Assembly (NCBI GenBank): GCA_037976565.1
Contig: CP137671.1
Location: 25,918,813-25,982,812 of the forward strand
Source of the DNA: Mesocentrotus franciscanus
Taxonomy: Eukaryota > Echinodermata > Echinoidea > Camarodonta > Strongylocentrotidae
Direction of reading: 5' to 3'
DNA: 64,000 nt
The notes under the pieces were generated by a model, which saw only the letters and a list, made by a program, of their open reading frames with translations, was not told the origin of the DNA and did no database searches. Shown piece after piece: positions 61,201 through 64,000 of this stretch. The first letter of the stretch is position 1; every line of letters begins with the position of its first letter. The position numbers were made by a program, and so were the translations under genes.

Positions 61201-63339
61201 TTGACCAGTTGAATACTGTTTTCAACTGGTACCAGTTAAAACCAGTAATTTACAGGTCCCAGTTAAACTGGTATTCTACTGGTCCTAATTCAAACTTGTA
61301 TTTTCTACTGGTTTTCAACTGTTACCAATTGAGACCAATAATCTACTGGTCCCAGTAACAACTGGTGTTCTATTTTTCCGACTTCAAACTGGTATTTCTA
61401 CTGGTTTCCATATGTTATCAATTGGTTTTAACTGGTACCAGTTCAGACCAGTTGAGACCAGTTCAAACCAGTAGATACCATATGGTAATCCTTACTGGTA
61501 TCAAGTGGTATCCACTGGAATTTCGACCTGGGATATGATTGATATTTATTTAAAAGCTAATTAAATTACATTAAATTATTTAGTCGCTAAATGACAGATA
61601 GAGGTGTATGTTACATTTATATTTCATCAAAAGAGAGAGTTGCCCTGATTTCTAGACTGTGAACTCCATTTTTCAAACGCAACGAATCAGAACTTGAAAA
61701 CATGGGAGCGGTACGTGCGAAGTGGGATCTCGAGCAGCAGGACGGGCCGGGGAGCTGGACTCTACAGAAAAGGGATTACCGATCAGTCTGCCATTCCAGT
61801 GGGTCATCGTCAATCAGCTGCGAGGAGAACCGCATCGTCTGTCTTAGTGTCGATGGTATCTGACTTGACATTGGCAATATCAACTACCTTGACTTGACGA
61901 ATATAATATTATCTGCCTCGACTTGGCAAAGATAATATTACCTACGTCGACTTGACAGAGAAAACATTATCTACCCCAACTTGATGTCGAAATGGCACTG
62001 CTGTATTTTTGTGAAAATAGCATTGTTTTTTTCTTCTCAAATGTTGATATTTGTGACACAACCTTGTTCTTGTTAGAAGATTTGATGTTTAAAAAATAGT
62101 AGCTATTAAACAAATAGGGCAAAAGTTAAAAAAAAACATTAAATCAGCGTAAATCAGCGTAGGCATACTTACCAATGCCTTGGATTCATCCGAATTTTCA
62201 TCTGGCCGGTCATCCACGTCTACATCATCTCTGCCATGTGTGTCTGAGCTGAGTAAATTAATGCGTGACCCTTCCTATTTAAAAAATGAAATATAATATA
62301 GCCAAGCCTTAGAGAATGAACCGCCCTCATCCACAAGAAATTTGTCACCGTAGATGGAAAACATTTTAAACTATACCCCATGTCAAAAAGAATCCTGTGC
62401 AGGGATAGTTAATGTGACATAAAATAGTCCCACCACGAGAATAAAAGAAAAGGCGACGTAGTTTTAATGATATCCTGGGTATACCATGACGTCATAATTC
62501 GAAGATATCGATATCGCCACATTTCACTACCCATCTAATATTTTAACGAGTTATTCATGGCAAAGATTGAAAATGAAAATGGCAAAATTTGTTTTGTTTC
62601 CCCCATCTTAATCTCCGACTTAGAAATGCATTTTTATTATTTTCAAAATTTCAATGTCATATAACAAATTATACAGTAGACTTCCATAAAGCTTAGGAAG
62701 GATATGAATATTTACAGTTTCATATTATTTTTTTCTTCAATTATTAAAGTACCTAATAAATTTCAACCTTTAGATCAGGGATGTAAATGTAAACATACCA
62801 TGAGCTCTTTTTTTTAGGATTCGGTAAAATTATGGATCCTTTTCGATGGGTGACGTAATGAGTGAGGGGGAATACTTTGTCAGTCACCTCAGGGAATCCA
62901 CAATTTCAACTGGAGCCTCTCAGTGCATGGTATGTTTTCATACAAAAGCACTGAGGCAATCCTGCATATGGAAATGACGAATGCTTGATAAGGACCCGTT
63001 GTTCTAAATTTAAATAAAGGTACCTCCTATTTATCTATTTATTCATTCATTCATAAATGTAGAGGCTGATACAATTCCCAATTTTCTCTTCTCTCATATC
63101 GAGTCATTTAGAATGTAATTAAACGTTTAATGTATTTTTTGTGCCATATTTAAAAAAATCCATAGGTGCCTTTAACACGTGAGTTAGTCCCAAATTAGGT
63201 TCTAGTTTCATGGTATATCTGTACTTACAACAAACTTTGGAAATTATTTTTATGTAACATCGATATTTACCTCGTCTCTAGTTTCACGATAAGAAACGTC
63301 AGTGGCCAACGGCGTAGAATTACTTCGCGGTGCGTGTAA
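25537..63339 (-). CDS. SAMHD1: SAMHD1-like dNTP triphosphohydrolase paralogue (14 exons, 5' incomplete)
   Basis: SAMHD1 hydrolyses dNTPs to nucleoside and triphosphate and lowers dNTP pools as part of antiviral defence and replication control. Fourteen exons on the - strand align in order and phase with human SAMHD1 from the NDPIH start of the HD region to the C-terminus: 63271-63339, 62173-62274, 58981-59082, 54237-54397, 53195-53383, 51098-51241, 50316-50522, 49743-49834, 43124-43180, 42704-42896, 41511-41630, 40616-40726, 31966-32182 and 25537-25712. They total 1940 bases, which is not a multiple of three because of a frameshift in the fifth. Retained residues by human numbering: H167 (RFEHSIG), H210, H233 (HEKQ), D311 (LAQD), and the GTP-site D137, Q142 and R145 ([10 protein letters not shown]). 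Lost: H206 and D207 (now R and Y) and H215 (now D). No SAM domain is seen; it may lie upstream of the window or be absent. The paralogue is probably inactive as an enzyme. Confidence 0.9.
26461..26530. repeat. (CT)n microsatellite
   Basis: Interrupted CT dinucleotide runs separated by GTCTGTCGTGCG, giving spurious Leu/Ser-rich frames. Confidence 0.9.
27495..27745. repeat. TGCGGCA-rich repeat block, copy 1
   Basis: TGCCGCA or TGCGGCA occurs more than ten times in both orientations, with a direct repeat GCGGCAGAAAGAAACTTTGC. The related block at 31437-31655 shares the motif. It cuts into the LINE fragment that begins at about 27780. Confidence 0.75.
27780..28830 (+). mobile_element. Non-LTR retrotransposon fragment with RNase H domain
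   Basis: Frames from 27780 give [18 protein letters not shown], where a working RNase H would have YTDGS. After a frameshift come [18 protein letters not shown], then [17 protein letters not shown]. After a stop come [18 protein letters not shown] and, from 28430, [18 protein letters not shown] then [20 protein letters not shown], a zinc-knuckle-like tail. This order (RNase H then C2H-type tail) fits I/Ingi-like LINE clades. Dead copy; the first catalytic Asp is lost. Confidence 0.8.
28840..30090. other. No gene seen; intron of the SAMHD1-like gene
   Basis: Short (TA)n at about 29208-29235. The 127-codon + frame at 29277 has no splice context. Confidence 0.4.
30100..30730. repeat. GC-rich tandem repeat, unit about 100 bases
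   Basis: CTCATCTGACCGTAATTA, CTAAAACCCCTGAGCTTCC and CCCTGGACCCCACC recur in that order about six times. Units vary in length and one is broken near 30535 by an AT-rich patch. The tail GCCCCCCACTTTGAAAAACG at 30781 recurs at 54794, showing a dispersed component. Confidence 0.8.
31437..31655. repeat. TGCGGCA-rich repeat block, copy 2
   Basis: TGCGGCAAGT occurs four times, with more TGCCGCA and ATGCGGCA around. It is related to 27495-27745. It may be the second arm of a dispersed hairpin element, but I could not align ends. Confidence 0.6.
31966..32182 (-). CDS. SAMHD1-like exon with RIYTK motif
   Basis: The exon is 217 bases, phase 0 in and phase 1 out, with acceptor GACCAG and donor GTAAGA. 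It encodes [20 protein letters not shown], then basic, proline-rich sequence ([14 protein letters not shown]). The first part matches human LPEKFAEQLIRVYCKK. The second part is lineage-specific. It lies more than 8 kb from the previous exon. Confidence 0.85.
32833..33259. mobile_element. hAT-like MITE
   Basis: The left end CAAGCGCGTAGTTAGGATTT and the right end, read backwards, CAGGCGCGTAGCCAGGGGGC are imperfect terminal repeats. The flanking octamers CGAACAAG and CAAACAAT agree at six of eight positions. It contains a run of G at 32860 and a direct repeat of the GTACCGTTCTCGACT segment (32947 and 33056). Confidence 0.55.
33477..33770 (-). mobile_element. Non-LTR retrotransposon RT fragment
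   Basis: The - strand frame gives [20 protein letters not shown], then [16 protein letters not shown]. This is the conserved block downstream of RT motif F ([15 protein letters not shown]). It is truncated on both sides and contains no catalytic motif. Confidence 0.8.
34300..34897. repeat. Tandem repeat, unit about 170-195 bases, with AGGTCA boxes
   Basis: GGTTATCAAGTATCCCCA(A/T)T, then CAAGGTCAAAGGTCA and ACTTAGACTATGTTGTGGCA, recur three times. The array continues after the nested insertion at 37492-37625, so it was once continuous. AGGTCAAAGGTCA is a DR1-type nuclear receptor half-site pair, although nothing here shows it is used as such. Confidence 0.8.
34902..37491. mobile_element. TIR transposon inserted in the hAT-like element
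   Basis: Ends are CAGGCGCGGGGCCAGTGTA on the left and its near-exact inverse at 37473-37491. Flanks are TATA on both sides (34898-34901 and 37492-37495). Removing the element restores the tandem unit read at 34728-34760, which confirms the insertion. Superfamily is not clear. It holds a LINE at 35560-36838. Confidence 0.75.
35560..36838 (+). mobile_element. 5'-truncated L2/CR1-type LINE with long open RT frame
   Basis: The frame is open from about 35565 to a stop at 36653-36655, some 360 codons without a break. Motifs in order are [50 protein letters not shown] (catalytic YADD kept), [38 protein letters not shown] and [15 protein letters not shown] 3' UTR with GCGCTATATAAAT and an (ATT)n tail follows. 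It is 5'-truncated within the RT palm, so not mobile, but young. It is the most intact LINE in the window. Confidence 0.9.
38142..39217. mobile_element. GC-rich PIF/Harbinger-type hairpin MITE
   Basis: It is flanked by TAA on both sides (38139-38141 and 39218-39220), with terminal repeat TGCCTAGGTCACATTTGCTC (left copy reads GTGATATTT). The arms run inward for about 380 bases (38142-38520 against 38740-39217), including TTGGTATTTGTCAAAAACC and its inverse. An extra internal copy of the terminal repeat at 38567 is preceded by TTA, suggesting a nested or chimeric second element. It is far richer in GC and CpG than its surroundings. Open frames here come from the palindrome. Confidence 0.8.
39340..39915 (+). 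mobile_element. L1/Tx1-type LINE C-terminal fragment
   Basis: The frame 39351-39575 gives [17 protein letters not shown], then [14 protein letters not shown], which is the zf-RVT type CxxC-H region that follows RT in L1/Tx1 elements. After a frameshift near 39560, [15 protein letters not shown], then [22 protein letters not shown] sequence and [17 protein letters not shown] close the protein. The element is 5'-truncated. Confidence 0.75.
40130..40435 (-). mobile_element. SINE family A copy
   Basis: Read on the - strand it starts GGAGGTGTCGTGGTATAGTG at 40433, has CAAGGGTTGAGGGTTTGAAT, then the CACTCCACCCAGGTGTTAAT body, and ends in an (ATT/ATA)-rich tail near 40130. A second head fragment lies at 40475-40560. 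Confidence 0.8.
40616..40726 (-). CDS. SAMHD1-like exon with [10 protein letters not shown]
   Basis: This exon has 37 codons in phase 0-0, with acceptor CTGATAG and donor GTCAGT. It encodes [20 protein letters not shown], then [17 protein letters not shown], matching human MDYGMQEKNPIDHVSFYCK. The donor is slightly weak. If splicing ran further, VSAL would follow, which is close to human VSQL. Confidence 0.88.
41511..41630 (-). CDS. SAMHD1-like exon with poly-serine insert
   Basis: This exon has 40 codons in phase 0-0, with acceptor AATTATAG and donor GTATTA. It encodes [20 protein letters not shown], then a serine run ([10 protein letters not shown]) from TCC repeats, then [10 protein letters not shown]. 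It occupies the place of the variable human 431-460 segment before the DFIVDVINMDYG stretch. Frame intact; the serine run may vary in length between alleles. Confidence 0.82.
41738..41972. repeat. Alternating (TA)n and (CA)n microsatellite cluster
   Basis: TA runs at 41743-41762, 41803-41825 and 41866-41888 alternate with CA runs at 41838-41866 and 41896-41972. A source of many spurious frames. Confidence 0.95.
42110..42440. repeat. Degenerate (ATT)n tract
   Basis: Imperfect ATT/ATC triplets over about 300 bases, probably a decayed SINE tail. No gene. Confidence 0.85.
42704..42896 (-). CDS. SAMHD1-like exon with AREIIDRI motif
   Basis: The exon is 193 bases, phase 2 in and phase 0 out, with acceptor TGTTTCAG and donor GTATTT. 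It encodes [18 protein letters not shown], then [12 protein letters not shown], then [18 protein letters not shown]. It matches human [20 protein letters not shown]. Frame intact. Confidence 0.92.
43124..43180 (-). CDS. SAMHD1-like small exon
   Basis: The exon is 57 bases, phase 2 in and phase 2 out, with acceptor TCTTGTAG and donor GTAAGT. The split codon gives M, then [18 protein letters not shown] and a split G, matching human ITDAFLKADDYIEITGAGG. It is separated from the previous exon by the Mutator-like insertion at 44251-49495. Confidence 0.88.
43215..43250. repeat. (TA)n microsatellite next to a splice acceptor
   Basis: About 16 TA dinucleotides, 35 bases upstream (on the - strand) of the exon at 43124-43180. 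Confidence 0.9.
45938..45993. repeat. (CTT)n microsatellite
   Basis: About 17 CTT triplets with slight interruption at the left. Confidence 0.95.
46020..46600 (-). mobile_element. Decayed LINE 3' fragment
   Basis: In broken - strand frames: [57 protein letters not shown] and [12 protein letters not shown]. This is the usual C-terminal tail after RT in echinoid CR1/RTE-like elements. Several stops and shifts. Confidence 0.7.
47950..48480. repeat. Palindrome of about 530 bases
   Basis: The arms are centred near 48210 and match for about 260 bases. Shared parts on both sides are ATCGGCGCTTGTTCAGAA, GACCCCGTAACT, AAACAGACCTAAA, TCAAGTAAATATTTATCT and ACCTGTTTCGTGTCAATTTT. The centre is CCGACGG-TGGGATGCGCG-CCGTCGG. 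The outer arms differ by scattered substitutions, so the structure is not brand new. It lies inside the Mutator-like element. Confidence 0.85.
49743..49834 (-). CDS. SAMHD1-like exon with YQHR motif
   Basis: The exon is 92 bases, phase 0 in and phase 2 out, with acceptor GTTTTAG and donor GTAATC. It encodes [19 protein letters not shown] and HRVSKIITN, equivalent to the human YDMFHTRNSLHRRAYQHK region, which lines the allosteric and substrate pockets. Some pocket residues differ from human. Frame intact. Confidence 0.88.
50316..50522 (-). CDS. SAMHD1-like exon with the D311 metal ligand
   Basis: This exon has 69 codons in phase 0-0, with acceptor GCATCAG and donor GTATAC. It contains [12 protein letters not shown], then [17 protein letters not shown], then [15 protein letters not shown] and LCFRDK. 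The aspartate in LAQD corresponds to human D311 and is kept. DVDKWDY is one of the best conserved stretches of SAMHD1. It appears intact. Confidence 0.95.
51098..51241 (-). CDS. SAMHD1-like exon with HEKQ motif
   Basis: This exon has 48 codons in phase 0-0, with acceptor TTTGCAG and donor GTATAA. It encodes [20 protein letters not shown], then [12 protein letters not shown]. It matches the human THEQGSVMMFEHLI region, with the histidine equivalent to H233 kept. It appears intact. Confidence 0.92.
52290..53182 (-). mobile_element. SINE family B split by a LINE
   Basis: Family B body and head read on the - strand (GGCACGATGGCTCAGTGGTA, AGCAGTGGTCTCGTAACTGG, B-box-like GCGTTCGAA) from 52460 down to 52290, with CCGTCGGTCCCC near the end. 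The upstream edge of the head is moved to 53165-53182 by the LINE insertion. Confidence 0.75.
52461..53164 (-). mobile_element. Poly(A) L1/Tx1-type LINE, 5'-truncated, 12-bp duplication
   Basis: A run of about 23 T at 52461-52483 is the poly(A) tail on the - strand. The flanks carry GCCATCGTGCCT at 52449-52460 and 53165-53176. The frame at 52924-52571 gives [20 protein letters not shown], then FWNKVLIFL and the C-terminal basic end [16 protein letters not shown]. The zf-RVT region precedes it. This is a standard target-primed insertion. It ends about 30 bases from the donor site of the HD-core exon. Confidence 0.85.
53195..53383 (-). CDS. SAMHD1-like HD-core exon, frameshifted and without the HD pair
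   Basis: The exon is 189 bases with acceptor AATGCAG and donor GTGAGT. The entry frame gives [20 protein letters not shown] and then a TGA at 53311-53313. A second frame, open from just after a TAA at 53330-53332, gives [20 protein letters not shown] then [10 protein letters not shown], and leaves in the correct phase. The shift therefore lies between 53311 and 53332. Functional homologues read CHDLGHGPFSH: here H-D is R-Y (codons CGT TAC at 53267-53272), G is F and the last H is D. Skipping the exon would also break the frame. It is a real exon by homology, but as given it cannot make an active HD site. Confidence 0.9.
54237..54397 (-). CDS. SAMHD1-like exon with NDPIH and QRLR motifs
   Basis: The exon is 161 bases, phase 0 in and phase 2 out, with acceptor AATACAG and donor GTACGT. 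It encodes [17 protein letters not shown], then [16 protein letters not shown], then [15 protein letters not shown]. In SAMHD1 this covers the GTP-binding regulatory site (D137, Q142, R145 equivalents, all kept) and the first metal ligand H167 in RFEHSIG (kept). No damage seen. Confidence 0.92.
54728..54764. repeat. (CA)n microsatellite
   Basis: CA dinucleotides with a T interruption. Confidence 0.9.
54900..55960. other. No gene seen; intron of the SAMHD1-like gene
   Basis: CTTT-rich sequence in which segments of the form GTTCTC-n-TTTAAAA-n-GCTATAGAATTT recur (55200, 55500-55570, 55690, 55810-55860), hinting at an old tandem repeat of about 150-300 bases. Confidence 0.4.
55966..56340. mobile_element. 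TTAA-type MITE (copy 2)
   Basis: Reverse-oriented relative of 7932-8280: GATGCATGGCCCTA, GATATGGTGTAAT, CAAAATCTTTGAGTGACCGG, GACTGTAGTGTTATAAAAAC and CAGAATCTGAGACAAAGATA match in order. TTAA follows at 56341-56344; the other flank has decayed to GTAA. Confidence 0.75.
56765..57190. mobile_element. Imperfect inverted-repeat MITE
   Basis: GGGTGTTTCGTTTCACTGTA, CCACTT and CTGACCTACCAGACACACTT on the left are matched inverted on the right (57110-57170). Arms of about 80-100 bases, more diverged toward the centre. It lies just outside the duplicated block at 57270. Confidence 0.65.
57545..58429 (+). mobile_element. RTE-type LINE fragment
   Basis: [20 protein letters not shown] at 57545-57605, in one frame, is RT motif GVRQGCVLSPSLFN. 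After a frameshift near 57625 the frame gives [20 protein letters not shown] (catalytic YADD), [16 protein letters not shown], then a deletion between VSNYIY and EAEIKRRIE where the YLGS region should be. [35 protein letters not shown] and [17 protein letters not shown] follow. It ends at a stop at 58427-58429 and is surrounded by ACTTGACAAAGATAAT repeat units. Confidence 0.88.
58430..58800. repeat. Minisatellite of ACTTGACAAAGATAAT units
   Basis: About 12 units of about 28-32 bases built on GACTTGACAAAGATAATAT plus CTACCCG. Other units flank the LINE at 57500-57550 and remain in copy 2 at 61860-61990, so the minisatellite predates the LINE. A short SINE tail (ATTTATATAGCGCCGGTATC) is embedded at 58640. 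Confidence 0.85.
58981..59082 (-). CDS. SAMHD1-like acidic linker exon, downstream copy
   Basis: This exon has 34 codons in phase 0-0 with intact acceptor and donor GTAAGT. It encodes [20 protein letters not shown] and an acidic, Asn/Ser-rich end ([10 protein letters not shown]). It joins in phase to the VFNDPIH exon at 54397, so this is the copy next to the catalytic region. See the duplication entries for its context. Confidence 0.8.
59690..61525. mobile_element. CAACTGGT-rich inverted-repeat element
   Basis: The left end CAGGTCGAAAAACCAGTTG and the right end, inverted, CAGGTCGAAATTCCAGTGG form imperfect terminal repeats. The left arm (59695-59990) and right arm (60820-61510) are packed with CCAGTTGA and TCAACTGG in the two orientations. 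The centre holds a SINE and AT-rich DNA. It sits at the outer junction of the duplicated block copy 1. Confidence 0.8.
59995..60362 (-). mobile_element. SINE family A, near full length
   Basis: Read on the - strand: GAGGTGTCGTGGACGAGTGG at 60362, a B-box-like GGTTCAAGTCCCACC, AATGTCCTTTGGCAAGACAT, CTCTCCACCCAGGTGTTAAA, then GTAATAATAATACATATATC and GCGCTATATAAGAACTAG at the 3' end. It has the best preserved head in the window and is nested in the CAACTGGT element. Confidence 0.85.
61575..62925. repeat. Duplicated block, copy 2 (contains linker exon)
   Basis: Same order as copy 1, without the LINE fragment. Identity in the exon and its immediate flanks is very high, with only a few substitutions and short indels over about 500 bases around it. 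The match ends at GAGCCTCTCAGTGCA (about 62925), where copy 1 passes into the CAACTGGT-rich element. Confidence 0.85.
62173..62274 (-). CDS. SAMHD1-like acidic linker exon, upstream copy
   Basis: This exon has 34 codons in phase 0-0, with acceptor TTTAAATAG and donor GTAAGT. It encodes [20 protein letters not shown] followed by more acidic residues. It is almost identical to the copy at 58981 but has S for T at position 3, D for N near the end and K for Q. Because it is symmetric, both copies can be included without breaking the frame. Confidence 0.75.
63271..63339 (-). CDS. SAMHD1-like exon 1 of those visible (N-terminal linker)
   Basis: This exon has 23 codons and is phase 0 at both ends. 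It follows an acceptor TTTCAG and ends with GAG before GTAAAT. It encodes [19 protein letters not shown] and a few acidic residues, a hydrophilic linker with no family match of its own. Its assignment rests on splice sites, phase and position. Exons upstream of it are outside the window. Confidence 0.6.
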
Positions 63340-64000
63340 CTGAAATGATATGATGATCGTCCAAACTAAAGGGGCTACTTCGTTAAATGGATTTACGGAG
63401 GTAAGTTCTGATTCATCTGAAAGACCTTACAGATCTTCCTGAAGAATCCACTTTTTACAGCTAAAAACATGTACGCTATTATTCACCAAATGCACGAGGT
63501 TTTTAAATATAACATAGCCTCGTACTCCAAAACTTAAAATAGTAACGGTGAAAAACTTGTGACTAGCTGCCCTCTGTAGTGCTCTATTACAAACAAAACA
63601 AGAATCACCGATCACGACGAAAATAACGTTTGACTCTCATGACCTTGAAATCAATTCATAACTTGACTGCACCATATTTACATTATTGCCTTCGCTCAAC
63701 TGGAAACCTAGCCCTCCCAATACCACAATTTTAATTTTGGACAGCAAGGGAGTGATATTTCCCTCGAGATCATTTTCCCTCAGCACTGCACTCTTAATGA
63801 AAATAAAACCTCTTGGGAATATAAACCTCCTTCGGCGGTCCAAAAAATGTTATACGACACACCCTACCGGTCAATATTTTCATAATAGTTGATTGCATTT
63901 CTTGATCGTCTCATTTCAGCTCAAACAAACAAAATCAAAAAGAAAATGAAACCTTAAGTAATTTTGCCAACAATAACAAAGGTATTTATCCTTTACATGG
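63340..64000. other. Upstream intron or 5' part of the SAMHD1-like gene; nothing assigned
   Basis: Two overlapping frames of 68 codons on opposite strands (63637-63843, 63686-63892) have no family match. A missing 5' exon could lie here or beyond the window; I cannot place it. Confidence 0.3.

Noticed and set aside
61694..61897. Extra exon in duplicate copy 2 (frame of 67 codons, and a 38-base candidate on the - strand)
   Set aside because: The 38-base candidate would break the phase between two phase 0 exons, and the + strand frame has no support.

Overview
The window reads as AT-rich nuclear DNA of a marine deuterostome invertebrate, most likely a sea urchin. The reasons are short coding exons with GT-AG introns, tRNA-headed SINEs with 'tatagcgctt' tails, many 5'-truncated non-LTR retrotransposons, and a long fold-back transposon that resembles the TU elements known from Strongylocentrotus. 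The species is inferred, not proven. There is no prokaryotic signal (no operons, no CRISPR).

Genes. Two cellular genes can be supported. (1) On the + strand, 3094-3534 is the terminal exon of an unidentified protein. It has a cytoplasmic-tail character, with two YxxM motifs and one ITIM-like tyrosine motif. (2) On the - strand, a SAMHD1-like HD-domain dNTP triphosphohydrolase gene runs from at least 63339 down to its stop codon at 25537. I could place 14 exons with consistent splice sites and phases. They encode, in order, an acidic N-terminal linker, the NDPIHG/QRLR region, the HD core, the metal-binding D exon, the helical regions and a low-complexity C-tail. The 5' end lies outside the window.

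The SAMHD1-like gene has two odd features. The exon with the HD core (53195-53383) reads CRYLGH where active SAMHD1 has CHDLGH. It also carries a net frameshift with an in-frame stop at 53311-53313. Thirteen other exons look undamaged. In addition, a 102-bp phase 0-0 linker exon is present twice (58981-59082 and 62173-62274), inside a tandem duplication of the flanking intron.

Everything else is mobile or repetitive DNA, often nested. Positions 1-2790 hold a degenerate tandem array. 8540-15906 is a large TTAA-flanked piggyBac-like element that contains a 3.8-kb fold-back element (8763-12556), a tandem array of about 0.6 kb units and an apparent unoccupied copy of the fold-back target. 34060-37989 is a hAT-like element with a perfect 8-bp duplication, holding a second TIR element, which in turn holds a LINE. 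38142-39217 is a GC-rich Harbinger-type hairpin. 44251-49495 is a Mutator-like element with a 9-bp duplication and an internal palindrome of about 530 bp. 52461-53164 is a poly(A) LINE with a 12-bp duplication, inserted about 30 bp from the donor site of the damaged HD exon. 57270-62930 holds the exon duplication, a LINE fragment and a CAACTGGT-rich inverted element.

Most of the 25.5-63.3 kb stretch is therefore intron of one gene filled with transposons. The clustering of insertions, the exon duplication and the broken HD exon suggests either a young decaying paralogue or a pseudo-enzyme form that keeps its regulatory site.
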